Part shown: positions 22,852 to 35,586 of the stretch, in pieces
Numbering within the stretch: position 1 is the stretch's first letter
Layout of the letters: each line of letters starts with the position of its first letter
From: Henckelia pumila
Lineage: Eukaryota > Streptophyta > Magnoliopsida > Lamiales > Gesneriaceae
Assembly: GCF_033568475.1 (NCBI RefSeq)
Contig: NC_133123.1
Span: 152,721,753-152,785,752, forward strand
Length of the DNA: 64,000 bases
Reading direction: 5' to 3'
Made by a program: the position numbers and the translations under genes
Notes under the pieces: generated by a model
Databases searched by the model: none
What the model was told of the DNA's origin: nothing
Seen by the model: the letters and a program-made list of their open reading frames with translations, nothing else

Positions 22852-25800
22852 CATTGTGGACCCAAAAGAACTAAAGGGTACCAAAACAATTCTTTTCAGG
22901 GAACTAGGAAAACTGTTCTCCCTAGCATATGATATCTAGACAGTGGATGTTCTAGACATATGACGGGGAACAAGGATCTACTCCAATCAGTCAAACCTAA
23001 GGAGAAGGGAACAGTCACCTTTGGAGACAACAGCAAAGGAGTCATTGAAGGCATCGGCTCAATAGGTATATCTAATTCTTGCCTAATTGATGATGTACTC
23101 CTAGTGAAAGGGCTTAAGCATAATCTACTAAGCATAAGTCAATTGTGCGATAGAGGTTATGAAGTCAAATTCACTCCCCAACACTGCACTATATCACTCA
23201 CGACTGATAAATCAATAAATTTCAAAGGATATAGAAGTGAAAATGTATACAAGGTTTTTTTAAATAATTTATCTTTATCAAATATTAAAAGCCTTGTATC
23301 TTTGAATGTTGATGACAACATTCTTTGGCATAGACGACTAGGTCATGTTGGTCCTAGTACCATAGAAAAACTTTTTAAACTTGATTTAGTTGTTGGTATG
23401 CCAAAACTTAATTTAAAATTAAATTCTATTTGTGATGCATGTCAACTTGGCAAACATACAAGGAAATCTTTTAAAAGCAAAAATTTTATATCAACTTCTA
23501 TGCCCCTTGAACTTCTTCACCTAGATCTATGTGGTCCCTCGAGGAACGCTAGCCTAGGAGGGAAGCTTTATGCATTTGTCATTGTGGATGATTTCTCATG
23601 ATTCACGTGGACATTGTTTTTAGCCCACAAAAATGATGCCTTTTATTATTTTAAAACTTTTGTGAAACGTGTTGAGAATGAGAAAAATCTTTCAATAAAG
23701 CAGATCCGTAGTGACCACGGAACTGAATTTCAAAATGAGAGTTTTACAAATTTTTGTGAAGAGAAAGGCATCGGTCACAATTTTTCTTGTTCTAGGACTC
23801 CTCAACAAAACGGGGTCGTTGAGAGGAAAAATAGGACACTTGTAGAGATTGCAAGGACCATGATATGTGAGCATTCTCTACCAAAATATTTTTGGGCTGA
23901 AGCAATGAACACTGCCTGTTACATCATCAATCGTGTATCAATAAGGCCAATTCTCAAGAAAACTCCATATGAATTATGGAGAGGCAGAAAGCCTAACATT
24001 TCATACTTTCGAGCCTTCGGATCAAAATGCTACATACACAATAATGGTAAGGACAACCTTGGAAAATTTGATGCCAAATCCGACAAAGGTATCTTTCTCG
24101 GATATTCTACCTCAAGTAAGGCCTTTAGAGTTTTTAATAAACGCACTTTACTTGTTGAAGAATCTATGCATGTTATTTTTGATGAATCTATGTCTACTAT
24201 TGTTCGCACTAACATTGATGATGTAGAATTACTCGAAGAAGAGTTGGCTTCCTCAAGCCTAAATGATATAGATGTTTCCGTTGAGGAAACACCACTTCCG
24301 AAGGATTGGACGCTTCACAAAGATCACCCAATGGATCTTATCATCGGAAGTCCTTCGAAGGGAGTAGCCACTCGTTCTTCTCTTAATAATATTTGCAATC
24401 ATCTTGTTTTTGTTTCGCATGTTGAACCTAAGTGTATTGATGATGCTTTATTAGATGATTCTTGGATTATTGCTATGCAAGATGAGTTGAATGAGTTTAA
24501 ACACAATAATGTTTGGAATCTTGTTCCTAGGCCGCACGATAGATCTATCATAGGAACTAAATGGGTGTTTAGGAATAAACTTGACGAGCATGGTACTATC
24601 ACTAGAAATAAAGCTAGGCTTGTAGCGAAAGGATATAGTCAAGAAGAAGGCATAGATTATGATGAAACTTATGCGCCTGTTGCTAGACTAGAATCCATTC
24701 GCATGCTACTTGCTTTTGCTTGCTCTAGAAATTTTAATTTATTTCAAATGGATGTCAAGAGGGCTTTCTTGAATGGTGAACTAAAAGAGGAGGTTTACAT
24801 TGAACAACCTGATGGTTTTGTTGATACATTATTGCCTGATCATGTTTATAGACTAAACAAAGCATTGTATGGTTTGAAACAAGCTCCTCGAGCTTGGTAT
24901 GATAAATTGTCTACTTTTTTTCTTTCACATGGTTTTTGTAGAGGTAAAATTGATATTACCTTGTTTACAAAGAATGAAAAAGATGATTTATTAATTGTGC
25001 AAATTTATGTTGATGACATAATTTTTGGTTCTACTAACGAAACTCTTTGCCAAGAATTCTCTAAGTTGATGCAGGAACACTTCGAGATGAGCATGATGGA
25101 GGAACTTAACTATTTCCTCGGATTGCAAATCAAACAGTGTAAAGATGGGTTCTTTGTAAACCAAAGCAAATACATCAAGGAGATTCTAAAGAAGTTTGGG
25201 ATGGAGAATACAAAATCATCATCCACACCAATGAGCACAGCAATCAGACTCGACAAGGATGAAAATGGTAAATCTGTAGATCAATCTTCCTTTCGTAGTA
25301 TGATTGGCTCCTTATTATATGCTACTGCTAGTAGACCAAACATTATGTTTAGTGTTTGCTTGTGTGCACGATTTCAATCATGTCCAAAGAAATCACATTT
25401 GTTCGCCTTAAAACGCATTTTCAAATATCTTTCAAATACTCCAAATCTCGGCTTGTGGTATTCGAAAAATTCTTTCTTTGATTTAAAAGCTTACTGCGAT
25501 GCCGACTTTGGTGGATATAAGGTGGACCGTAAAAGCACTAGTGGAACTTGTTTCTTTTTAGGAAACTCTTTGGTTTCTTGGTTTTTCAAAAAGCAAAATT
25601 GTGTTGCGTTATCAACGACCGAAGCCGAATATATGGCTGCCGGTAGTTGTTGTGCGCAAATTCTTTGGATGAAGCATCAATTTCTCGACTATGGCGTCTC
25701 TTTTTCAAAAATCCCTATTTTCTGTGACAACACTAGCGCCATATGTCTTACAAAGAATCCGATTCAACATTCGCGCACCAAACATATTGACATTCGTCAT

Positions 25801-25946
25801 CATTTTATTCGTGACCACATCGAACGAAATGAAGTTGAACTTCAATATGTTGACACAAAAATCAAATTGCCGATATTTTTACAAAACCACTAGATGAAAA
25901 TACTTTTATTCGTTTGCGTTGTGAACTTGGCATGATTGAGTTGTAA
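22852..25946 (+). pseudogene. Copia unit 2 pol
   Basis: Same domain order as unit 1. Breaks seen: TGA at 22930-22932 just before the protease DSG motif, TGA at 23599-23601 within the integrase core, and a one-base loss near 25860 that shifts the last 30 or so codons, so the frame ends at 25893 rather than at the ancestral stop near 25944. The integrase region damaged in unit 1 (16905, 17189) is sound here, and the reverse holds for the protease and 3' end. Between them the two units have a sound copy of most pol domains. RT keeps YVDD near 25008-25019. Confidence 0.9.
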
Positions 25947-26394
25947 TCACTTGTGGACATAAATAAATTTAATGTCATATTAAGAGGGAGCTTAATATAA
26001 AATTTGAGAAACTTAATTTTGGATAATACAAATTAATTGTATTTATTCAAAGTTATAAAGATCACATTTTATGTGAAATTTATGTGTTGCTTTATAGAAA
26101 TCATATTCAATTATCATGTTTTGCATTTACTTTTCCAGTCTTTTTGATTATCACAAAAAGGGGGAGAATTAGTTTGGTTAAATACTTTAACTAAGGGGGA
26201 GAGTTAGTTTGCTTAAATGCATAGAGAATAAAAAAATTGGTTATTTGATAAACAAACTCTTCTTAACTAATTGTTTAATTTAGGAGGAGTTTTATTCATG
26301 CAATTATATTGTGCAAATTTAAATTATTTATTTAATATTGTACATTTATTTCTCCTATTTAACCAAGTTTTGTGATCATCGAAAAGGGGGAGAT

Positions 26395-28071
26395 TGTTAC
26401 GCCTTAAACGCATACAAATCTCGTGTTATGAGATTAATGTTTTTAATGCATTAACAAGTCTCATAATATTATGTTTTGATGATTACAAAACTCGGTTAAT
26501 TGTTACTAACCATTTAAAGTGAGATTTTGCAGATTAGAATTTATTGACAAATAAATTGTTGGAAGTTATTTTGAAGCTATACATGTATTTATAAAGTCTT
26601 TTATTGCTCATTGAATGGATGAAACATTGTTAAGATATATGAAAAAAAAAAAGAGAAGAAGAAGCCAAAGTATGGAGCAGCAACTTCTGAAAATTACTGG
26701 GAATTTTCTAGGCATTTAAATTCGATCTCCACCAGTAATAATCGTGATGAAGAAGTTTTACATGTGTTGTCCAAATTTGAGAGCAATCCAACGGCTAGAT
26801 ATGGAGTTATGATTTTTCCACAAAAATTGTGCAGTACCTATTTCTGCAGAACTTGTAGTGAAGAATGAAGAATCAACTTCTGAAAATTACTGGACGTGCT
26901 TGAGACATCTAAATCAAATCTCCACCGATCAAAATCAATATCAGGATGTTTTCAAACTTATATCAAAATTTCATATCAATCCAACGGCTAGATATGAAGT
27001 TATGATTTTTCTACAAAGATTGCACAGTACTTATTTCTGCAGAACATGAAGCAAATTATGAAGATTCAACTTCAGAAATTAACTGGGATTGTTTGAGACA
27101 TCCAAATCACATCTCCACAGATCAGATTCAAATTCAGGATGTTTTACAACCTCTGTCCAAATTTCATATCAATCCAACGGATGGATATGGAGATATGAAT
27201 TATTCAAATTTGTTGCACAGAACAAGTTCGAAACCTTGATGAAGTGAATTCCGAAAATTACTGGAAATGTTTGAATAGCTAGAATCAAATCTTCACCGTT
27301 CCGATTGAAGCGCCAGATGTTTTTAAGCTTCAGTTCAAATTTCAGATCAATCCAACGGTTAGATTGGAGGATATGATTTTTCCACAAAATCCGCTCAGTG
27401 CTGGGAAAAATATGGCAGCGGCGCCGAATACTTTTTTGTCTCTCCTTGACTTCTTAACACACGCTCCAAGCACTCAAATCAGATTCAAATCTTTGCCAAC
27501 TATAAATAGAGGCCATCCAAGTTCATTTGGAGACATCCCAACTCATCTCTTCTCTCCTTTGCAAGCAATTTCTCACTATCAAAGTGTTTGTGTGATATAT
27601 TTGAGAGTGTTTGTAAAAATAGTTTGTGAGTTGGTTGTGCTATTGTTGTAAACACTTGAGTGTGAAGCCAAGTATGTTGTGCTATCGTTGTAAGCACTTG
27701 AGTGTGAAGCCAAGTGTTGTGTTGAGGATATCCTTGGAGCCCTTAAGGCCAAGTGTTGGGTTGTATCGGCGCGGTGATCGTGTTGAGTTGTAAGGCTATC
27801 CTTGGAGTCATCAAGGCCAAGACATTCGAAGTGCTAGTGGATCCTTGGTTAATCGACTTAACCAAGAAGGGGAGACGTAGACGATTTATCGTCGAACTTC
27901 CATAAACATCTCTTATACCTTTTACTGCTTTATTTACATTACGCATTTATTTACCGCACTTATTATTTGATTGCTTAAGTCTTCCGCTTGCATACTTGCA
28001 TAATCGCTTTAAATTGCTAAAGTTGTCAATAGAACCTAAATCCCCCCCCCCCCCCTCATTAGGTTCTAACA
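26395..28071 (+). repeat. Copia LTR 3 (right)
   Basis: 1677 bp, followed by the ACAAC duplication at 28072-28076. It has the four-unit internal repeat (about 26680-27391), TATA box near 27501-27510 and a C run near 28041-28055. It differs from LTRs 1 and 2 by scattered substitutions and small indels, with a clear cluster of changes in the fourth repeat unit (about 27285-27320). Confidence 0.92.
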
Positions 28072-28076
28072 ACAAC

Positions 28077-31000
28077 TCAGCCATCTGATCATGACGATAC
28101 ATCATCCTGTACGGAATAAAACAAGCTGATTTCGTCAATCGGTCGATCACTACCCAAATAGCATCGCATCCTCGAACGGATCGCGGTAGCTTCGTGACAA
28201 AATTCATAGAAATATGATCTCATTTCCATTCAGGAACAGATAGACTGTGCAATAGACCACCCGGTTGCTTCCGTTTTGCTTTCACTTGCTGACAGTTCAA
28301 ACACCGAGATACAAACCTCGCAACATCGCTCTTCATTCTCTTCCACCAGAACTGGTTCTTCAGATCGTTGTACATTTTACGACCTCCAGGATGAACACTG
28401 AACCGACTGCAATGAGCCTCTCGGAGAATACGCTGTCTCAACTCCGAAATATCAGGCAAAACAATACGGTTATTCACAAACAAAACATCATCTCTAACCT
28501 GGAATTCAGACTGATGCCCAGATCTGACTTTCTCTACTGAAACCTAAATGCTCGGCTCAGACTTCTGTGCTTCTCTGATCGCAACAAACAACTCCGGCTC
28601 GGCTTGAATAGAAAACACTCTGATAGTCTTCCTATCTGTTTCAAACTCTAAACCAGAAGTGCAACAATCATCGATCAACTGAGAAACACCGATAGTCGAA
28701 AGAGATAGAGAACAAAGCTTTCGGCTCAAGGCATCTGCAACTGCATTAGACTTTCCCGGATAATACTTGATTTCACAGTCGAAATCCTTCAACAGATCTA
28801 ACCATCTTCTCTGTCTCATATTCTGTTCTGCTTGCGAAAATAATTACTTAAGACTCTTATGATCAGAAAAGATCTCGAAAGACTCACCATAAAGATAGTG
28901 ACGCCAGATCTTCAGAGCAAAAATGATCGCAGCTAGCTCCAGATCATGCACCGGATAACGAGTCTCATGCAGTTTCAGCTGCCTTGATGCATACGCTATC
29001 ACATGCTTATGCTGCATAAGAACACAACCCAAGCCTCGGTTAGAAGCATCACAATAGACTGTGAAACCTCCAGTACCCTTTGGAATAGAAAGAATCGGAG
29101 TGATGGTCAGTCTCCTCTTCAGATCAACAAAACTAGCCTCACAATCTGAAGTCCAGACAAAAGGCGCATTCTTTTGAGTCAGCTGGGTAATAGGCTTGGC
29201 AATAGACGAGAAACCCTCGATGAATCGGCGATAATAACCAGCTAAACCTATGAAGCTTTGGATCTCAGGTACTGATGTCGGTCTAGGCCAATTCATAACC
29301 GTTTCAATCTTGCTGGGATCGACAGAAATCCCATCTCCAGAAATGATGTGACCAAGGAAAACAACTCGATCCAACCAGAATTCATACTTAGACAACTTGG
29401 CAAACAACTGCTCAACTCGCAAAATCTGCAGTACGGTCCTCAAGTGCTCTGCATGGTCAGTACGGTTCTTCGAGTAGATAAGAATATCATCGATAAAGAT
29501 AATGACGAACTCATCTAAATAATGCTGAAAGATACGGTTCATCAAACCCATAAAAACCGTGGGAGTATTAGTCAAACCGAACGGCATGACTATAAACTCA
29601 AAATGACCATACCTTGTTCTGAATGCGGTCTTAGGAACATCTTCCTCTCGCACTCTCAGCTGGTGATAACCTGATCTCAGATCAATTTTAGAATAGACAG
29701 AAGAACCCTGCAGATGATCAAAAAGGTCATCTATTCTGGGTAAAGGATACCTGTTCTTAACTGTAGCCTGATTCAATTGACGGTAGTCAATACAAAGCCG
29801 CATAGAACTATCCTTCTTCCGCACAAATAAAACAGGAGCACCCCAAGGCGATACACTAGGTCTGATGTATCCCTTGGCAATCAAATCCTCAAGTTGTTCC
29901 TTCAACTCTCTCAGTTCAATAAGTGCCATACGATAAGGAGCTTTTGAAATAGGTTGAGTTCCTGGCACTAATTCAATACTGAATTCGACTTCTCGAATAG
30001 GCGGTAATCCAGGAACATCTTCCGGAAACACATCCGCAAAATCTCTAACCACTGGTATATCAACCAATTCGGGGCTAGATTTCAGTACATCAATTGCATA
30101 GACCAAAAATCCTTCTGCACCTCTCTATAACAAACGAGTCATAAATAACACTGAAATCAAAGGAATTCTAGATCGAGAACCCTTACCAAAGAATTTCCAC
30201 TCGTCTGCCATTTCAGGTCTGAACCTGACTACTTTCAGAAAACAATGGACTGTTGCCCTGTACTTGGTTAAAGTATCGATACCGACAATACAATCAAAAT
30301 CTGACAGCCCAAGTACAATACAATCGAACTCTAAAATATTACCCTCAAAACACAGTTCACAGTTCCTGACTAATCTGACAGAAACAATTTCTCCACCCAA
30401 AGGTGAAGTAACAGCTAATACAGTAGGCAACAACTCAGTAGGCAAAGCATGCAATAACACAAATTTCTCAGAGATAAAGGAATGGGAAGCACCTGTATCT
30501 ATCAAGACATGAGTAGAATAACCGAAAATTGAAAAGTTACCTGCTATAACATCGTCAGGTGCTGCCTGAGCCTGATCCTATGTCAGAGTAAAGACTCGTG
30601 CCTGCTGTCTCGGAGGCTGGTTCGCACTAGAGTTACCTCCCTGTCTGTTCTGCTACTGAGGCTGGAAAGAGTGAACTGCAGAAGACTGCCTCTCAGGCTG
30701 AGCTGCAGGTCGAGATGAACTCCCACTCTGAGCTCGATCTCTGTTACGCTGAGGGCACACCTTAGCGAAGTGTCCCGGTTGCTGACACGTGTTACAGTTC
30801 CCAAAGACTCCCACACACTGATCTGGTGAGTGTCTACCTCCACACTTGCTGCAATACAAGGAAGATGATCCGGAACTCTGTCCAGAACCAAACTGCTTGG
30901 AACCACTGAAACTAGTAGAACTGTTCCCCTGCCTCTTGAACTATTTCCTCTTTGCTTTATACTGATCCTTTCTGTTTCCCCCACTGCTTCCACCTTCATA

Positions 31001-31711
31001 TCTCTGCTGCTGGTTCTGATACTGAGGTGGCGGATTCTGATACTTATATGGTTGATTTTGATACTGCATCTGCTGCTGAGGTGCTACCTGATTACCTCTT
31101 TGCCTCCACAAGCCTGCTTCTGATCCCTTTGCGTGATTCATGGCATCCGCAAAGTTGTTAGGCCTGTTGGTGTTTACCAACGTGAAGACGTCGGGGTTCA
31201 AACCATTGATGAATTGATCGGCCTTTGCTTCCTCATCTCCGGCAAATAGCGGTGCAAAACGCAATAGACTATCAAACTTAGCCGCGTATTCTTCAATGTT
31301 CAGATTCCCTGCTCCCTTATCTTTGCGATACGAGATAGGGAAAAACCGCTTATAAAACTCAGATTTAAAAAGAGTCCAAGTAACTTCCGTACCTCTACTC
31401 TCCATTGCTTTCTTCGTCATGATCCACCAGCTCTTAGCAACCCCACGAAGCTGATGAATGACTAACCTAATTCGGAGGTCATCAGTGTAGTCAATGGAAT
31501 CGAACAACTGATCAATATCATCCAACCAACTCTCGCAGTCAACTGGATTTTCTGAACCCATAAAAAACGACGGATTGAACGACTGAAACCTCTTCAGCAA
31601 GGTTTCCATAGGCTTCGTTGTAGCATCCATCTCAACCGTTTCAGTACTAGCTTGCTCAGTTGTAAGAATAACTGGCGGTGTGTTTCTGTTATTCACTCGA
31701 TGAGGACCCAT
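28077..31711 (-). pseudogene. Outer gypsy Gag-Pol, 5' part
   Basis: On the minus strand one reading frame runs from ATG 31711 to the copia insertion, with only premature stops. Gag: 30941-31711. A zinc knuckle, CX2CX4HX4C (CNTCQQPGHFAKVC), lies in 30653-30859. Protease with [10 protein letters not shown] starts near 30505. RT with YPLPRIDD and FIDDILIYS is in 28844-30106, then RNase H with [10 protein letters not shown], and the integrase HHCC finger in 28220-28483. Stops fall near 30941, 30650, 30122, 28841, 28541, 28484-28486 and 28217. Segment boundaries are all multiples of three apart, so no frameshift has occurred here. Confidence 0.9.
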
Positions 31712-31997
31712 CTGATAATCAAAGGTTAGGACACAAGATATCTCAATCGCTACAATCGGTGCCCTTACAACCGCTTGAAATACCGGATACCAGTCGATAA
31801 CAGAAACAGATATAACTCAAGTAGATCATGCTTCATTATTTAAATCACATAACCACGTAATTCAAATAATTCTCAAACAATAAAGCATGCTCGCATGGAA
31901 TTAAGTACACAGTTATATAATTCAAACACATGCGAGGAGTCAATACACGCAGACTCGATCTACCCCGCTCACTTTAGTTCAACCAAGAATCTTAACG

Positions 31998-32009
31998 CTC
32001 TGATACCAC
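31998..32009 (-). other. Primer binding site of outer gypsy element (tRNA-Met type)
   Basis: On the minus strand the bases read TGGTATCAGAGC, a few bases inside the 5' LTR end at 32015. Confidence 0.88.
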
Positions 32010-32014
32010 TTAAT

Positions 32015-34019
32015 GTGAGACCTCGGTTCTAAACAACTAATCAAGGATTAAACAATAATAAAGCATACATTAATCCAAGCCAACATTTAAAATTTTTTTT
32101 TTAAAAAAGGCCTACGCCCGCGCGAGATGCACCCTCGCGCGCGCGCAGGCCCTCCCAATAAGGCCTCGGGTGAAGGCTCGCGCACGCGAGGTACCACCTC
32201 GCCCGCACGCGGTAGGCCTGGGCAAAAATGCTCAGGCTACCCAAAAAAAGGGATTCCGCGCTGCTACCGATGTGCTTTCAATAACATACTCTAATACAGG
32301 GTATTGAGAATACACAAAACAAACATGCTTCCAAAAAGCCTAAGATCGACAAGAATCTAAATCGATACAACACCAACATGCTTCGATTCTAAATTACAAT
32401 CCGAATACAACCAATTCGAATAACAACATAATAAGTTCGAGTTCTAACATGCTTTAATCTTAAACTAGATAAACATGCTGATTCGACTTCTAAACCGAGT
32501 CCCACTTCTACTACTTGCCCTCGAAGCTAACCATGCCTCTTCTAACTTGTTCATGTCCCACCTGTTGTCAAGTACACATACAAAACAAAGCAACAGCCGG
32601 ATAACCGGTGAGAACGATACTCCCAGTAAAAGCAACATAACAAGTAATAAATCAGTAAACATGCTTTCAAGGCAACACGTAATCAATATCAACGTAATGA
32701 AATGCATGTCTTTAAAACTGGATATCAAATCTGATAAACGAGGGATTGCTGCTGTACTTTTGGGATCCCGATGATGAGATCACGTGACGACTCACCGACT
32801 TTCCCAATCGAGGTGGTGCCACATATCTCACTCCTCTAAACTTTGAGCAACCATAATGAGTATGCTAGCACTAGGCGAAACGACTACGACCTAGGCCACT
32901 CAATCATAGTTCCCAAACGTCTAAACAAAAAGGGCTGTTCGGCCCGCTGAAACAAGAGTTTGGCTCAAGATGAATGCGTAAAAGCAACATAACACATAAG
33001 CCATATAAACAAACTCAAATAACAACCAAAATACAAGTTCCACATGCTAGAACAAGTATTGATGCAATATGTGATTTGAAAAGGGAAAACTCGAGAACCA
33101 ACAGTCCGAGTATGCTATCCCGCTACGATGACTGCTTTTACCTTTCAATGCAGTAGTTCCAACTCTGGATAAGCTACAACAAAAGGTTTAATCAACAACT
33201 AAACAATCCAACAACAAAGGCAACAGTTCAAGGTAATCTCTTTACCGTTCTTCGTCCAACTCTCGACGATCAAATGCTGCTAACACAGGGCTCGACAAAC
33301 TCCAACGAATCTGTACAAATACAAGAGATGATCAACAACAACGATCACTCACATGCCAAAATGCAACGACTCAAAAATGGTTCAAATCTCCAAAAACTCA
33401 AACCGACGGCATAACGGCTATAACTGAACAAACCGGCAACGCAGACAGCAGTTCAATAACGATATCAACTCATAGCAATGCTAATACAACCAAAACAAGG
33501 CAATTCCAACCAATCTCAAAAACCACATTTTCGAAAATGGCTTCCAAAAATCATAACAAATTCGAACGTCGTTCTATTTCAAAACCGACGGATAATAAAC
33601 GATCAGAACTCTGTCAAGAACAACATACTCGAATCTCAAATGATTCTAACAACATCCAAAAACTAGAATGTATCTGATCATAGAAAAACTTACGATAGAA
33701 CGAAACTCTCGCAGCCGTGATCGCTAAACTGCCTTCAGAAATAATTTCCAACGGACGGATCGAGCTCGGACTGAAATCCCAAAGCTTGAAACCCAAAAGG
33801 GGCGCTTCAATGGAGTCTTCTCGGTTGGGAGGAAGATGAGGGATGCTTGTAAAGTCAATACAAGTGTAGATAATATATAATATCCAATAATTGCATTTTA
33901 GTCCCTAAAATTTCCAAAATTTGCAAAATGGACCCTGATCAAAATCAAGTCTGCTTGTGAACTCTGAAACCTCCGATTAACTCAAATAAACTCATTTAAG
34001 ATAAAAACGGGGCGTTACA
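32015..34019 (-). repeat. 5' LTR of outer gypsy element
   Basis: 2005 bp, matching 262-2335. It lacks about 68 bp of the CG-rich patch found in the other copy. Many substitutions separate the two, which fits this being an older insertion than the inner gypsy. Confidence 0.92.
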
Positions 34020-35586
34020 GTGGTGATAAAGGACAAATTTTTCACCCAAAAATGAAAGATCCAAGAAGGTTTGGAGAAATCATGTTGAAAATAACAACAG
34101 AACAAGAACTCCAGACAGAGAATATGGAGCTTCTCAAGGTAACTCTAAATCACAGAGATATAGAGTTAGAGAATAAAGTATCCCTTGAAAATGTCAAAAA
34201 GAGGCTCAAAGAAAGTTACAACGAGCATCCTTTGGCATGGTGGGATAGAAATCAACTCAAAGTCAGTCTTACTCTAAAGGAAGGCAAAGAGTATGAATTC
34301 GTCAGATATAAGCTTATCCCGATGAACATAACAGATCAAATGGATATGAGAATGATTATCAAGGAACATTTGGACCTTGGTTTAATCAAAGAAGGAGTTT
34401 CACCATATAGCAGCCCAGGTTTTCTGGTTAGAAATCATGGTGAAATAAAAAGAGAGAAACCCAGGCTAGTTATTAACTACTAAAGTATTAATAAAATCCT
34501 GGAGTTTGATGGGTACTTCATATCGAGTAGAGAACACCTAATTAGCTGTGTACGAAATGCTAGAGTGTTCTCAAAATTTGATTGTAAGTCTGGATTTTAC
34601 CAGATTCGAATGGAAGAAGGAAGTAAGAAATTCACAGTCTTCTCTACTCCACAAGGACACTATATTTGGAAAGTTATGCCTATGGGATTAGCTAATGCAC
34701 CTCAGATATTTCAAAGAAAGATGCAGGATAACATTTTTAAAGATTATTTCAACTTTATGTTTGTTTATATTGATGATATTTTTATAGCATCAAAAAATAT
34801 AGACGAACAGCCTAAACACTTAGATATTTTCTCTAAAATTTGAAAACAAGAAGGACTGGTTTTATCTGAAAAGAAAGCAGTCATAGCAACGAGGGAAATT
34901 GAATTCCTCGGTATTGAGATTGATGAAACTGGAATAACTCTACAACCCCATATTGTGGAAAAGGTAAAGAATTTTCCAGATAAACTCAAAGATGTAAAAC
35001 AACTCCAGAGTTTTCTTGGAGTAGTTAATTTTGCAGGGATGTTCATTAACAATCTAGCAATGTACAGAAAGGTGTTCAGTCCTTTGTTAAAAAAGGATGC
35101 TAGGTTTATGTGAACCGATGACCATACTAAAGGGGTAAACCAATTAAAAGAGATATGTGATAATCTCCCAAAAATGGCTATACCCGTAGATGAAGATGAT
35201 CTGGTATTATTTACGGATGTCAGTGACAATTGGTGGGCAGAAGTCCTTACCAAGATCACTCCAGATGGGAAAATACCATGCAGATACTGTAGCGGTCTTT
35301 TTTCAGAATCTGAGGCCATTATATGACATATCAATGAGAAGGAATTTTATGCAGTTAAAAGGGCTTTTGAAAAATGTCCATTATTTTTACTTGCTAAAAA
35401 ATTCACTCTGAATGTTGATAACACCCATGTAAAAGCTTTCCTAAAAAATAAGATTGAATCTAAACCTGAGAAAGCTAGGTTATTAAGATGGAAAGCATTA
35501 TGTCAAAATTATATTTTTGATATTGTTATTATTAAATCTCATAAAAATATTCTTGCAGATTTCTTAACAAGAGATGGAAGGCAGTG
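34020..35586 (+). pseudogene. Endogenous caulimovirid reverse transcriptase-RNase H
   Basis: Continues the provirus frame after the GTGGT duplication. It has an RT N-terminal region with YSSPGFLVRNHGE (about 34410-34440), the F(S/T)KFDCKSGFYQI stretch near 34565-34600, catalytic YIDD near 34768-34779, and RNase H with TDVSD near 35214 and an INEKE motif near 35330. Premature stops lie at 34481 (TAA), 34841, 35111 and 35324 (all TGA), all in the same frame; no frameshift was seen. The domain ends at TGA 35584-35586. It cannot encode a full enzyme. Confidence 0.88.

Larger units (their letters stand above)
3343..28071 (+). mobile_element. Tandem Ty1/copia (Sirevirus-type) dimer: LTR-internal-LTR-internal-LTR
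   Basis: The array has three LTRs (3343-5012, 19482-21156, 26395-28071) separated by two internal regions. The first internal region is interrupted by a 9.2-kb gypsy. The only target duplication is ACAAC at 3338-3342 and 28072-28076. The middle LTR has a polypurine tract on its left and a primer site on its right, with no duplication of its own, so it is shared. Both internal regions encode Gag with zinc knuckles, then protease, integrase, RT and RNase H in copia order. Several AAGGGGGAGA tracts precede the 3' LTR of each unit, a known Sirevirus trait. Both units have stops or frameshifts. Without the gypsy the array is about 15.5 kb. Confidence 0.92.
262..34019 (-). mobile_element. Outer Ty3/gypsy LTR retrotransposon (Tekay/Del-type chromovirus), degenerate and nested
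   Basis: The whole element is bounded by LTRs starting TGTGAGACC and ending GTTACA (plus-strand reading) and by the target duplication GTGGT at 257-261 and 34020-34024. It reads on the minus strand: 5' LTR 32015-34019, primer site 31998-32009, gag, protease, RT, RNase H and integrase from 31711 down to 28077, then a copia insertion, then the rest of integrase and a chromodomain from 3337 to 2434, polypurine tract near 2338-2347 and 3' LTR 262-2335. The Gag-Pol frame is continuous from 31711 to about 2690 and is disabled mainly by stop codons. It is inserted in a pararetrovirus and hosts a copia dimer. Without inserts it is about 9.0 kb, normal for this clade. Confidence 0.93.
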
